This document shows, piece after piece, positions 26,401 to 39,710 of a stretch of 64,000 bases of DNA. This DNA is from Galbula dea (lineage: Eukaryota > Chordata > Aves > Piciformes > Galbulidae). The first letter of the stretch is position 1, and every line of letters begins with the position of its first letter. The position numbers and the translations under genes were made by a program. Under the pieces are notes generated by a model, which was given only the letters and a program-made list of their open reading frames with translations, was not told the origin of the DNA and ran no database searches. The stretch is from NCBI GenBank assembly GCA_013399015.1, contig VWZX01005690.1:2790001-2854000 (forward strand), given 5' to 3'.

Positions 26401-28696
26401 TTTCCCTGTGATCATCATAACATTTCTGGAATAATTTACCCTGGATTATGATGGATTATGATTATGACTCTTTTCTCTGTTTAAGACAGAAATGCAAGTT
26501 TTTAAAGGGTTTGACCTACTTCAAACAATGTACTTAATATTTTATTGGATATGGTTTTATACAGATGATACAGTGATACACTGTTAGGAACAATTATTGA
26601 ATATAACTTGAAGACCTACATTATTGGAGGTTTCGGATGATCCAAAGAGTTCCTTTGGATCTTAGTACTTATGAAAATGTTTTCTAGTTTTCTACCAAGT
26701 GTGGAGGACTCAAAACTTCATGCTATTTGTCTGAAATTACGACTTCAAGATCTGTAAAAAGAAAGTCATAGTTACAAAACATACCAAACTCCTTAGCCTG
26801 TCTTTAGAAAATGGCATTATATCCTGATAATATTCTGTGAATTTTCAGTTGTAGTGCACGAAGTGCCTGTGGCAGCGACATTTCTTTTGAGAGTAGTATG
26901 TTTTAAAGAAAGGAAGATGGTATAAAATAGTAAGAAGTCCATGACTGAAGTTCTGATGCTCTCTGAGAATTGTTACTTTTTCCAAGATCACAAAGTTTTT
27001 CTGCAAACCATATGAAAGCTAACAGAATGCAAATGAAATCATTTACATTAATACATTGGCATTAACTTGGAAAACTGTTTAATGAACTCAGTGCTGTCGT
27101 CTGCATAGGACTAGCTGGAAGGAAGACAGTAATGTCTCTGCGGATGCAATAACAGTAATCAGCTGAACATGGTTTCTGTTCAACACTTTTCTGTCAGACA
27201 GCTCTATCCTATGTCACATCAACATCTGCCTTTGTTTAATTCAACTTTTCAGTCTTCCAGGTTTTGTGGACCTGCGATAAGTTTGCTGCCTCAGAGAACT
27301 CGTTATCAGACTTGTGTGGTATTTGTGTTCATATACAGTAGGGGTTTGCATGATTTTCTTCTGTATGCTCTGATGTAGCAGTGACCAATCACTCAAACCA
27401 TTGATGATATATTTAGCTGCCTATCTATACTTTTGTCACCAATTCCAAGTTCTTTTGAACACTAATCCTTGACTAGAAATTCAGAACACAATCTCCTTTC
27501 TCCTGAGAGCTGATAATGTAACCAGATCATGGACAACAAATTACAATCAGGCCCTTCCTTAGAGAAAAATCTCTACACAAATGCCCAGACAGCCACAGGA
27601 TTCTGGGCCCAGGTAGCAACCAGCCCTTCAGAACACCAAGAGGTAGGGTTTAGCTGATGCTACAGTCTTAGGGTCACATTATATTCAGTGAGGATTTCAC
27701 ATCTCCATGTGTTTATGTGTGGTGATTCTATTTTTTGCTTCCCTGTTCTTATGAACATAGAACTTAAAGCTACATTTCTAAGGATAGTATCTTCTCATTT
27801 TTTTGACACACATGGGTCATGACATCTGCATTTATGTGTAACTCAAGCCTAACCAGCAATATGTGCAAAGCAACAGATAAGTTGCTAGAACTGGGAGAAC
27901 TATTATTAGCAAGCAATTGACTCAGCAAACACTATCTCTATTTTCTCTTTGCGAGTTACCTATTGGTCCCCACTGGTAGATTCCCAAAGCCACAGAAGTG
28001 TTTCTAATGACCACTGCATACCTCTGGCATGAGCACTTCTGTAGGCACATAATCATGACAGCTTCTCATCCCATAAATAACTTTGCAGATAAAATGAATG
28101 TAAAATTTCTCATAAAGTGAATGAAAATTGACTTTCAGTCCAAAAGACTCAATAGATAGCCTGTATCCAACAGAATTTCCACAACTATTTATTTATGATG
28201 TTTGATATTTCCATAACACTAAAATAAAATATACAATGATCATGAAGAACTTATTTATTTCTGCAAGAGCTGGAATGTTATGAAGTTGCAAATGTCCATG
28301 TCTACACACAGTACTGGAAAGTGTATTGGCTAATGTCCTTTTGTACAGAAAGAGGTAATGAAATTAAATGGTCTTACTGTGGTTAAACCCTACAAGGTGT
28401 ATGTTTAAAATACTTCAGGGAGGTTCTTTGACTTTTTTAACACAAAAGCTTGTGTCAGTGACAGTGCCTTTATTTTATGAGGTAGTAGTGGACACAGTGG
28501 GCATACTTCAATGAAACATTAATGCTTGTCTCAGTGGAAAGCTTTTTATTTCTCAATTGAGCTAAATTCTTTGCTTACTCAACTCATACAGTAAAAAAAT
28601 AGTAGGTCTGTTTTCAGGATATGGTACTAGTTTGGAGCTAAATCTGCGACGTCAAGGAGCCAGGATTCCTGCAATATGATATTGTCTTATTTGTGT

Positions 28697-28755
28697 GTCT
28701 CTGTCTCTCTCTTAACTCAGTCTCTCTCTCTTCCCACCCTCCCCCCCCGCCCCCC
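28697..28755. repeat. (TC)n run followed by a poly-C tract
   Basis: Interrupted TC dinucleotides (28697-28730) lead into CCCACCCT and a C8-G-C6 tract (to 28755). The complementary strand has runs of G that could form a quadruplex or, on this strand, an i-motif. The pyrimidine tract resembles a splice acceptor region, but no AG-bounded open exon follows. Confidence 0.85.
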
Positions 28756-29600
28756 AAATATCTCTCTTATATGGGCAGCAAGGATAGTAAAAAGAAATGT
28801 TAGAAATGGAAAGAGCTCAACTAACCACAAATGAGGCTGATTAGAAAATTAAAGAGAAGTGTCCTACTCTTAGGAGACTTCTGTTCATGGAAAAAAGTGG
28901 AGAAGCAGGAGACTGTTTGTTATTCACTGTCTCCATTTATTACATTAAAATAACTATCCCATTTTTGTTTGTGCCTCAAGTCCAAATGGATAGCAGACTA
29001 CAACAAATAAAACATCCAACATACAATTAAATATACAAGCCAAGTCGGCCATTAATAGTTCACTCCCAAGCATCTGGATCCTGAGCATACAGTTATACAA
29101 GCTGAATTAATATGGTTGTTTACTCACATTCTTCCGGAGCATTTTCAATCATCAGCCCTTTGCAATAATATTACATCCAGCCAGGCTGGAGTCTGGTGAC
29201 TAGTTATTCTTATGCAGTTCCCTAAGCAAACTCCTGAATAAAAAACCTGAAGTACAATATCATTTCTCTTGTGCCTGAGAGGTAAGTAATGTGATTTAAA
29301 GTGTATTTAGCCCTGAGTTATCTGTGTCCTTGTTAGGTATACGAATAAAGTGGAAAGGTGACTAGCACAAAATGGTTTGAAGATATTTTGATATTTTTCC
29401 AATTTTTAATCCAATGGACTATTCTAATTACAGCCCATATTCAAAATGTTTATTTTACTTACAAAATTGAAGCAAAACTGAAGATTAGTCTCTATCTGTA
29501 GAACTTAAATTCTTTTTTCCTTGATCTTTTAAAAGTACCACCCTTATAGGGGAAATTCAGTCAAGGCAGCTTTGTCCAGCCTGGGGACCATGTTCAGTTT

Positions 29601-29678
29601 TGAATACTGTGTTCAGTTTTGGACCCCTCACTACAAAAAGGACATTGAGGTGCTGGAGCATAGCCAAAGAAGACCTAA
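29601..29678 (+). mobile_element. Internal CR1 fragment (ORF2 region)
   Basis: The segment reads GAATACTGTGTTCAGTTTTG, GACCCCTCACTACAAAAAGG, ACATTGAGGTGCTGGAGCAT, then AGCCAAAGAAG. This is the CR1 ORF2 stretch that encodes EYCVQFWAPHYKKDIEVLEH-like protein, the same region as about 17106-17180 of the larger copy here. Both ends dissolve into unrelated sequence, and no 3' tail is present. Just upstream, TGTTCAGTTTTG also occurs at 29591, so a short stretch has been duplicated. The fragment is old and has no coding capacity. Confidence 0.8.
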
Positions 29679-30292
29679 AATCCTTCACTTTTCTCTGGAA
29701 GATCCTATCATCTGAAAGGAGTTTTACAATCATTTGAAAAACAGAAAAAGTCAGGATCACATGATTTACTTCCCAGTGGAATTTAAATCTGAGATTCATA
29801 GGGATCATCTGAAGATAATCTATTTAGAACATCCAAATGCCATGCTATGTCAGTGCCACAGAATGCGCTTTGATCTATAAAAGGAGATACGATGTTTCAA
29901 TCAGCACTGAATTGCAGCTGTCTTTAATGGCCTTAAAGATAGAATAGACTATTTCAGCTATTATGTAGCCTCATCTTTTAAGATCTCAGTATTAGGAGTG
30001 GTAAGTGACTGCATGTTATGGGGTGAAGTTAAAACATTTGCCTCAATACAGAAACAAAAATAGCAGCTGAAATAAAGTTTGGAGACTCTTAAAATAATCT
30101 ATATTATGAAACAAACCTTGTGAAAACTTACTTGTGGTATTCTTATTTCTCACAATGCTTTGAACAAATATTATGTAAAGTAACATCCCCCTGAGCTAAC
30201 AATTGCTAATTTTGACCAGATGTTGGTGGGCATGATGACAGATAGGCAACTAAATGTCAGCTCCCACTTCAACGCTATAGGGAAGAAAGAAA

Positions 30293-30317
30293 GCAAAGGC
30301 AAAGGCAAAGGCAAAGG
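30293..30317. repeat. (GCAAAG)4 hexamer microsatellite
   Basis: Four perfect GCAAAG units plus one base, in an A/G-rich setting. No open frame of note runs through it. Confidence 0.95.
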
Positions 30318-32246
30318 AATATCAAGTTGCTGTGGTGTTAAGGAGATTAGGACTGCAGTGCTATATATTTTATGAGACAGAGTTCATACCAGTGCTTCTT
30401 GTGAGGACCATAATCATAGCAATCTATTGAATTAGTTCAAAGCAAAGGTTAACAGGTCCTTTAACTATGCATATCTTTGACACTCAGCTTTTACAGTATG
30501 GGGATTTCAAATACACTTTACAAAAGCTTCTCAAGGTCTCATGACTGCAATGGGAAGCTTGAACACTTCAGAGATAAGGTGAAGAACTTTGTAGCTAGGT
30601 ATTTCACTGGCACAATTTTGGTTTTGGTGCATGCCCAGTAATCATTTTTAAAGATTTTGAAATCTTCTTGAAAGAGATTCTGCACCCTCTGGGTACATTG
30701 CAGGCACATTGAGAGTAAACTGAGAGCCTTTGATATCCTGCTAATCCCAACATTCATGAGGGATTACAGATTACACAGGGAATACTGGAGTGGTCACGGA
30801 AAGAAATTGTTTTCACTGGGGGCTGGCTTGTACTATAGTTAATGACCACAGAAACATTGTGCTCTTCCCTTGCTTTCCTCATCATTTGTTTTTGCTAACA
30901 AGATAAATATATATAGTTTTTCTCATCGTTGCCTTCCTATGTCATTTATGATGGAATTCAAATTTTAGGTTTTTTTCATGAAAGCTCCTGGTTTCTTCCC
31001 TTCTTTCCTCACATTTCACAGTTTTTGACAGCCCAGGCACAACCTGCCATCTTCTCTTTCCATTTCTCCTCTTTTAGCTGTCTTCTTTTCCCCATGTTTT
31101 CCTTTCTACTTGAAGAAAAAAAACCCTTCAAAACACTAACCTCCTCCCCATTTGCTGCCACCTCTTTAAAGAGAAGGTGGTAGCTATTTCTTTTTTTATG
31201 AACTATTGCAGCTCCACACAGTGTAATGAATTTGTCACCTATGTCAGTTTCCTGAGAGAGACACAGCAAGACTGGCTTTTTTAATGATACAAAGCATCAT
31301 CCTGATGACATTTCTTCCCACAGGGAAGAGAGAAAGAGGGAGAATTTTCTGTTTTCCTGCTTCCAGTTTTATCTACTTTAGGATCAAACATTCAATCCAA
31401 GCTTAATGAAGTAATTAGGTCAGTGTGAGGCAGATTCCCAAGGACAGAGTTTTCTGGAATTTTTTGTTTTTTCTTAAATGCAGAGATGTTATCCATTATA
31501 GCAGGATTCCTAGAAACAATGTAGGGTAACGCACATTTAATAAGTACATAAGACACAGCATCGCAGCAAGATATGATTATTCAAACTAAACTTGGTGACA
31601 TTGCAATGTCTCTCCCATTTTCCTTTTTCCTCTTATTTTTCAGGACCTAAAGAGCTTCTTTTTCTTGTAAATATTCTCATTCTCTGTTGCTACCAGCAAT
31701 GCATGGAAGTTTTCTCAACGATGAGGAGACTGTGTATTGCAGCATAGTTAATTACTGTTTCACTGTCTAAATGAGTACATTGTGGCATCAAGCCACCACT
31801 CTATCTACACAACAGCATGCACAAAGTTTTATCTGTACAGTACAAAGAAATCCATATGTAACTCACAGTGCCATTAATGTATTTTCCAATTAATAAATGA
31901 TACAAATGTCCTGTGACAGTCTATAAATTGCATTTCTGATACAAATGCGTTATTGTTTTGTTGACATCAGTAACAGACAACTACTGTTTCTGAGAAAAGC
32001 AGAAATGCTAGAGTGAAAAAATGACTCCTCTGTTAGTTCAGCTGTAAAGATTGATTGTTGGAAAGCCATAAAATACTTCTGTGCTAATCAGTTTAAATAG
32101 CAATAATCTCTTTCAGGAACTAGAAATTCATTAATTAATCATCCCAACTGTAACTGCAGTCTAGGCAGAAAAATCAATAAAACCCCCAATCATTCTTTTA
32201 AGGTCAGATGTTATCAACCCAAACTCTGCTGTTTTACTTATGCAAG

Positions 32247-32425
32247 ATTGCACATCCAGTTAGAGATAAGGCAACCACTGCTGAAAAAAGCTTTGTGTAT
32301 GTGATGACGCATTTTCCAAAAGAGCTGAAAATATATCGTTTCAGTTTTAGAGAGCTTGCTTTTGTCCTCATCCTTCTCACACCATTACTGCCTTATTTTG
32401 CACTGTCAGCCCATAAGCAAAAGAA
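32247..32425 (+). other. Candidate internal coding exon with a hydrophobic segment
   Basis: The open frame covers 179 bases between an acceptor-like TTTTACTTATGCAAG and a consensus donor (AAGAA/GTAAGT). The AG is preceded by A, which is unfavourable. The peptide includes KSFVYVMTHFPKELKIYRFS, followed by a roughly 15-residue hydrophobic run (LAFVLILLTPLLPYF) that could be a membrane segment. It starts at a codon boundary and ends two bases into a codon. The family is unknown. The AT-rich setting and imperfect acceptor keep this low. Confidence 0.2.
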
Positions 32426-35400
32426 GTAAGTAGGATTTTCATTGAGCATAAGACAAAAGGGCAGTTTTGATCCTTATTGAATTTGAAAGTCTTAACAGTT
32501 ATTTTTCTACAGAAGGACCTGGGAGGTTTTCCTATGCATGGATATAACTTCTAGATGAGGAAAAGTTTTCCGTGTGTTCTGGAAATTCATGAATGATTGA
32601 GCAATAGATAATTAACAACTTTTCATAAGAAAGGATGGGGTGGGGACACTTAGATAATAGGTGTAAAACCAGCTAAACCCATTATTTTTTACAGACATTA
32701 TTACAGTAACACACTTGATACTAAATCCTAACTAGCTACCTAAATCTATATCAAAACAGAAAAATTCTGAATGAAAAATCCATCAAGAATTACTAAGCAC
32801 TAGTAAGTGCCTCAGACTGTTGCAGATACACAAAACATATATTGCAGTTTTCATGCATTCTTTCCCTAAATATCATCCTCAGACCTTTGACAGAGGAAGG
32901 AACTTTGGCCTTCAGTCTGTCTTTAATATGAGGATTTCTTATCTTCTGTGCTAGCTTTTGCATTGTATGACTCACTCGTCCATATTTCTGTCAGCAGATG
33001 ACATTACTCAATATGACCTGTGAATGTAAACAGAACAAAAAGGAGTTGATTGTTTCAGAAGAGGAAGTCTTAATCAGAGTATCATAACAAAGTAGTCTGA
33101 TTTACTTTGATTTTGGAAATTCCATTCTGAAAGTGAGGCAAAAGATAATAAAATGCCTTTCAAGTATATCCCCTAAAGCATCACATAATGGAAAGCAAGA
33201 AATTAGTTTTGTAGAAAAAAATATGAATTACAAACCCAGTATTTAACTCAGATCTTCCCTTGAAGTGTAAATGTAACAAAACCTCTCTAAATTCCATCTC
33301 TCAGGGCCATAAATAAAAGATTTTGCAGTTTAAATGAATATGCATTATGGATAAAAGAGCCTATTCCATTAAAAAGATAGTATTAAAGAATCCAGCTTAC
33401 CAGACTAATGGCTAGTTTTACCATCTGCACTCATTACTAATGTCTTGCTTTATGAATGTATGTGACTACTTCTCCTGATAATGTGGGTAGAATTTGTTCC
33501 TTCTTCCAAAATTCAAAGATAATTGTGTTATCAATGTGGAATGACCATGTGAGGTGGCAGAGATCATCTTCTGGGGACTTTTGTTCTTTTCAGCATAGAA
33601 GTTTTATGCATGTGTTGATTCCCAAAAAGCAGATCAAAGCAAAAACCAGAAATAGAGGCATCTGATCTGCATGAAAGATTGCATTCAAAACAGGATTAAA
33701 ACAGTGTGGCTCACCTCTGCCTACACTGTGTAAAAGTACTTGTGGACTTTGAAAGACAGACAAGGAAAACGTATAACTGACTGAATCCCTAGTTATGGAG
33801 GTTACTCACTAAATGAAGTCATTATTCTGTGAATCATTTCTCAATGTTCTGATCTCTTCCAGAAAGTCAGGAACCTTCTTGGAAAGTATGCAAGTCATCT
33901 GCAACTGTACAAGGTTTCATAAACTGCTTTTTGTTGATCACATATTCTCACAATAAACTTTAGTTAGCTTTCAGTTTGTGTTTCACCTTATTAAAATGAA
34001 TATTTGGGAATATTTTCAAGCACAGTGAATGTGGTTGACATCATGTTGAACACTGACATCGGTTAAACCATTTCAGACATCTAATTTAGGTACACTTCTC
34101 TTCCTCCCCCTTTTTCTCTCCCCTCCGTCTGAAGTTTTCCAGCCTTCTCCTTTTGGCTATGAGGAAAAGATAAGCCTCTCAGGTTGCTGAAACACATTTA
34201 AGGCCCACGGCTAGAATGAGACAATGCAGATGGTGAAAATGCCCATTTGTGTGTAAGTACGCCTAGTGCAGATGCAATACAGAGCAATACCTTTGGTACA
34301 CTACTAAGAATTTACACACAAATCTCATGGTCCATTGAAAGAGAAATCTTTTATTGGGGGAATGTTTCCAAGTAATATTCTTTACTAGTAAAATGACCTT
34401 GATGAAAATTTAATGGAAAACCTTTTAAAGACTTAAATTTACTTGTTCTGTTTATCTTCCCAAATATTTTCAGTGAATGAAGACGTTAAACAGCATAATG
34501 CCTACAAAGACAATTAAAAAAATGATGGGAAAAAACTCTGTATGACAAATCATTAATGGACAGTCATGTTTAAAAACAGAAAAACTCTGAAAAGTTATCT
34601 TTGCTTTAAGCTGAAGTAGCAAGCTAAAAACAGTATGCTCCTCAGAATGCAATTCATATCACTTAAAATTCTGTTTGCAAAACAGAATGTATTAAAGAAT
34701 GCAGCTGGGCAGGATGATTTCAGAGTTCATTTACTCAACTGTGTACAAATTTGTAACCCATATTCTTACTTAAGAAATTTCTTTCTGAAAAATCTTTTTC
34801 ATTGACTTGTCTACTGATGAGATATAACTTTCCTTAGATTAGTATAATGAATAGAACTCTTGTTGTATTTTCATTTTGGCTTTGAAAAAAAGGTAGTTTA
34901 TTTAGATGATATTTTTTTGATTGCTTTCCTAAGACTGGAAATGCATTGAAAATTTTTTGCTCCTACTTCTGTACAGTTTTAGGGAAATAATTTTATCATC
35001 AAGAAATACCCAAGAAAATTAATTCCATTCAAACATGTGCAACATTTCTGTGTATTCCTAATTTGGCAGATCTTGCAGGGGTGATTTTCATAATGTGCTT
35101 AGTTAGCACCACCCTCAGGAAATCTTCAAATGTCTCCCATAAAACTGTAGAAAAGTCATATCACTACATTTTAAAATAATTCCTTATTTCTTTCCACCAG
35201 GGAAAGCTAACTATATGCAACATATTGTCAAGCAAGAGAGCTCATGCACTTTCCAAGTTAAAAGAAACCTGTAGCCTGAAAAAAAAGTGTTTCCACAATG
35301 AGTAAGATGAGCAGCAGGTGAGAAAAAGCTGTGTAGGGAGAATTATAGATTATAGCTACTCATAGATAATTGCTGTTTAGATGAAACATGTGCATCTGTT

Positions 35401-36643
35401 TTCAGCAATTAGTGTGGAGATCAATAGAAAACATATATATTTAATTAGACATATGGTTCACTTTACTGTAATTGGAACCCTGTGTCACTTTTGGCTCTCC
35501 ATATGCAGTATGCTCTAAATTGTTTTCTGGGATGTATTTGCATCATATGGAAGGTGAAGCGCAGACACCAGCTGATACTCAGATCTCATTGTCTGGTGGT
35601 GCTGTTAAATGTAGGCATTTATGGTGATTTAACTAGACCAGCAAACAACAAAACTTTGATTTTGAATGGCATTTAACCCTTTCCCTGATGACTGACCATA
35701 TTGCCTGTCTTGTAAGAAGCAAAACTGTTAACACCACATCTGTTCACCAATGCTTGTGCTTAGCAGTAGTCTGAAGAAAACTGTTTCTCAAATCTCTAAA
35801 AATGAAAGAAATTTTCCTTTTCAATCCTCCTGAGAAACAGACAAATTCAGAATAATGAAGAATGGCAGTGGACTTACACTATTTTACTCACTGAGTACCT
35901 CAGTGATTTCATTAAAATAAAATAATAAAAGAAGAATACAAACAGAAAAAAAAATATATTCCAACAAAGTCTGAATAGCTAATCTCACCCCAGCTCCCCC
36001 AAAATTTGTTCATTTACATAATACCTGGTTACTGTAGGTCAATCTCGTATATGTTAAACTGTAAAAGAGGGGGAGCTTCTTCTGCAGTGCCCAAGAGTAG
36101 CTATAAAAAGCAACAGAATTTGGTAGGGAATTAGTAAAGCTTCTTATTTGCAGTGCCCAAGCTGTCTGTTTGTATATGTGTGATATCATAAAATGTCTTT
36201 GTAAACATTTAAAGTGTTTGATTCCAGAGCCAAATTTAGACTCTTTTACATGTTAATTTAAATATTCCAATAGTACTTACAAGACCTTTTATTAATTTAG
36301 TAGATATGAAATGAAGAAAAGGGAACAATTTAATGAAAATCACAGCTTTCACATAGTTCTTGCTTAGAATAACTCACATTGTAAACATCTGTCTGGTTCA
36401 GGCTAGTGGATCTATTTTAAGCAGAACTTCTAATTATTAGAGCAAGAAAGCTCTGCTAGAGAGAGTAAGAGAAACAGCAGAAGGAAAGTTGCATCCACAG
36501 TAGTTGACAATGATTCCTTAGACTTTTGTGTTAAAAATTCTGTGCCCAGTCTAATAAAGGCTGCAGACACCAGAAAGGATGACAGTGAAAGTATTATTTG
36601 AAAGGATGAATGGGTACTTTTGACCTGTCAAATGACCCTGTAG
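32426..36643. other. Noncoding DNA, nothing recognised
   Basis: AT-rich unique sequence. TAAAA/ATAATA low-complexity patches occur near 35.92-35.96 kb. No frame with supporting splice signals was found apart from a 24-base SKKALLER-encoding unit ending at a GAGA/GTAAGA donor near 36466, which is too short to support. Confidence 0.6.
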
Positions 36644-36760
36644 CTAAAGCTTACAAACAGGAACTAAGAGCTGAAGTAAATCAGATCTTCCGTCTGGATG
36701 AAAGATTTCAAAACCACATATCAGGAGAGCAACTTTGCAAGCAGATATGGGATATTCTGA
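36644..36760 (+). other. Candidate coding exon in a 63-codon open frame, gene not recognised
   Basis: The frame running 36610-36798 encodes a peptide of ordinary soluble, helical composition, including KAYKQELRAEVNQIFRLDER and FQNHISGEQLCKQIWDIL. If it is an internal exon, the AG after ACCCTG/T at 36642-36643 and the GTGATG at 36761 are the available splice sites, but both are weak. With those limits the exon would end one base into a codon. That fits the two-base start of the candidate at 37621. It could also be a fragment of a processed pseudogene or a chance frame. Confidence 0.22.
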
Positions 36761-37620
36761 GTGATGGAACTTTCCAGTCCTTTTGTTTTATGCCCTGATA
36801 ATGTCTGAAAAAGATTGATGTTTCATGGGTAGACAACAGTAAAAGCATTAAAGTGCTGAATATTACCTTTGAATCCCTCCTTTATAGCTGCTTATACATT
36901 TTCTAAGGTGAGACTTTCAATGTGCATATGGGATATTTGTTTCTAGCATTATGTTCCAGGAATGGGAATCATTCAACCCAATGCTCCAAACACTGGCCTC
37001 AGAATTGAATATTTCCTCCCAATGCCCTTCACTAGAATATTTGGTCATATGCACTAAGAATGTCACTTTTCAGTCTAGTACAAGTGTAAACCATACATGA
37101 CTTCACTTTACCTTAATGTAATGGCCTAAAAACTTCTGAAGTTGTTGAGCAACCTTTTTATAAGAGGTATAAGATACAGATTTGGCACTCCTCAACTTGA
37201 GGAAAAATATTAACCTTTCTTCCCACTTATTAGGGAGGTATTCTAAACTAATAATAGTCACTATCACCACTATTATTTGTGAAGTTTGGTCCTGCCAGGA
37301 CCTTCTTCTCAGAGATCTTACCTGGTAAAAGCTCTCCATATAATTAATTCTGTGAGAAATTAAGTAAAACACTCTTCAAAACAGAGCAAGATTGGATTTT
37401 GAGTACCTAAAGAATGTTAAAAAGTTAAGGATTTGTGGATTTAGAGGCAGGTTTACCTGGAAGTTTCTAGGTTGCTGTCTTGACTATAGGTCCCGAAACC
37501 ATAGGTATGCCTCCTTTAAAAATTTAAGTCCTTTTCTTGTTAGACACATCTCTCTCTAACTGTACCAACTTCTGAAGATGGCTTTGAGCTCCCTCTTCCC
37601 TATTTTTGTTCACTCCATAG

Positions 37621-37771
37621 TGGGAGAGGAGTCCATTGTCTCAAGAAGCCTTTTGCAACAAGGCAACAGCTGTATAGTGACACATTTCCAGCAGACAAGT
37701 CAGCTGCATGAATTCATCTTGTCAGAAAGTTATTCTTTATACAAATGGCATCAGAACAGAGCAGCCAGGGA
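37621..37771 (+). other. Candidate internal coding exon, gene not recognised
   Basis: This is the best exon-like unit by splice signals. A long pyrimidine tract (CCCTCTTCCCTATTTTTGTT, then CACTCCATAG) precedes it and a consensus donor (GGGA, GTAAGT) follows. The 151 bases are open in one frame only; both others contain stops. The exon begins with the last two bases of a codon and ends after two bases of the next. The peptide contains LLQQGNSCIVTHFQQTSQLH followed by EFILSESYSLYKWHQNRAAR. Base composition is richer in G+C than the flanks. I do not recognise a family; the length suits an average vertebrate exon. Chance co-occurrence of these signals remains possible. Confidence 0.33.
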
Positions 37772-39710
37772 GTAAGTGTTAGAAATGTCAGGGAACATCA
37801 TGTAGTTCCTTTCTCATGCACTGCTTCAAAGACCCACTATGTCCTGCCTAACAGTTTTTTCCTTCCTGGCCCTTTAAAATGAAACCGTCCAGAGAAAAAG
37901 TATTATCTTGGACTGATGCCTATGAATATATTGTTGGTAAAAGCCCCAATTAATGGGAGCTTTCTAAGTGTTATTGCCACTGAATAAATTGCCATCACTG
38001 TATCTTTTTTACAAGGGGAAATTTCTTTCACTGGTGTCTGAATTCTTGCTCGTTCATACTGCATCCTGGGCTATTGTTACTGCACAGAGGCCTGGGCATG
38101 GAGTGTGCTGAAGGCCAAAATAAAACAAAACCCCCTCATTCCTCTTGAAATCTCTTGAAAATCAAATTGTGTGTGTGAAGTTTCATTTTCAGAGTAGACT
38201 GAAATGCAGCTGGTTCAGCCAGGGGACAGAGATATACTGAACTCCTATGTGATGTTCTTTCTGCAGCAGGAGGAAGGTGACAGCTTGCATGACAGTACAC
38301 ACACATCAAACAGTTGATTTCCTCCACCCTTACTTTGTTCAACTTTGTATAACTCAGGATAGCTTCAGCCCTTTTGGCTGACAAGGCCAGGATTGCAAGG
38401 GCCACAAAAGCATGTTCCTACTCAGGATCTGCTGGACATCTTACCCACACAGCAGAATGAGACCCACAATTAATAGACATGAGAAAAAGCATATTAAAAT
38501 CAAGATATATAAGAGAGAGTGTTATTCCTAGCTCTTACTCAGGCAGTGGCCAGCTCATTTGTGTAGATAAAAGCATCGTGTAACATTGGATGTTGTTTCA
38601 ATAGCAGACCATGGAGGAAGGCAGCAGAGCAGCATCTGTGTGAACAGTGCTGCCAGTGTCTGTCTTTGTACTTGCCAAGAGTCCTCACCCTCCAACCAGG
38701 AATTAAGCACTAGACTGATCTAACATCTTCTGTATGTTACCACCTGCACAGAGATTATGCCTCTCTTGAGACTGAAAGGATTAGTGCTTACCTCTGACTC
38801 CACCACGGAGTAGATGTTGGCAAGTATTGACTTTTTTATGTCTAGCTCTGCTCTTAAGAATCAAAGAGAAAATAGGTCCAAATAAAAGGCTTCATCTCCA
38901 GCTTGGGCTTTTCTACATTTTATGTATAATTTTAACACTTGATGAGGGGTGATGAGCCTATCTTCTCTTTAAAGTGATTTTAAAGTTCTTTTGAGATCAG
39001 GAAGATAGTTGCAGACTAGGTAAACACTTATGGACATAACTGTGCTGCCTAGAGGTCAGAGATCTGTGCTAGGAAATGTAAAACTACTGCTGCTGTCTCA
39101 GTGAAAAGCCCACTGCATGTAGTCATCTCACTAACAACTCCTCCAAAGACTTTGTTGCTCTGGGGAAATGGGAAAATGTCATCTCCTCTCAGCCTGCAGT
39201 TATTTAAATGCTCCAGTGTCAACCACTGTTATTCTGCTTTTAAGTTTTTTTCCACTAGACAGCTGCTGGCTCTGCCTTTATGGGAAAGCCACCCTTGAAG
39301 TTACTTGACCTCTTGGTGCCTTAGTCAACAAAGATGGAACATTGAATAAAACCAGGATGTTGCTATAAATCATATGACTCATTTGAACTGGGGAGGGAGG
39401 GCATTTTGGGGAGTTGTTTTTCTTTCTCCTTGGGTAAATAAGAGCTTGGCTTATCTAATTACATGCAAAGGTGTGCAGAATCTGTTTTGCAAGAATGTAT
39501 TTTCACAGTTCAGCAGTCATCTTTAAAAGGTCAACAGTTTATAAGAAAAAGTAACATGCATCTGGATCACTTCATGGGAAGCATTGACATATAGATGATA
39601 CCTCCTTATATATCAAACTTTTAATTCAGTTTATAATTATTTTTAGAAGTCTAACAGAATTCTTTTTTCATGTAAACCAACATAAATTGAAAATACTTTT
39701 TTTTTCTCAG

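Larger units (their letters stand above)
17621..32246. other. Noncoding DNA with isolated weak exon-like units
   Basis: Outside the individually listed candidates at 19.1 and 21.7 kb, the CR1 fragment at 29.6 kb and simple repeats, I see no gene. The 25721-26035 frame (+, 104 codons) follows a moderate acceptor (TTTTTGTTCAG) but has no good donor. The frames at 23.7-24.1 kb overlap each other in different phases and are not protein-like. Confidence 0.6.

Noticed and set aside
29216..29281. + strand exon between TTATTCTTATGCAG and GAGAG/GTAAGT
   Set aside because: All three frames contain stops; the best one stops just before the donor.
37345..37372. Minus-strand 28-base micro-exon (INYMESFYQ) with good splice sites
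   Set aside because: Too short to support and on the opposite strand from the stronger neighbouring candidates.
39101..39298. LLLWGNGKMSS as a nucleotide-binding loop near the exon cluster
   Set aside because: It lacks the invariant lysine-serine/threonine pairing of Walker A and has no acceptor or donor in the right phase.
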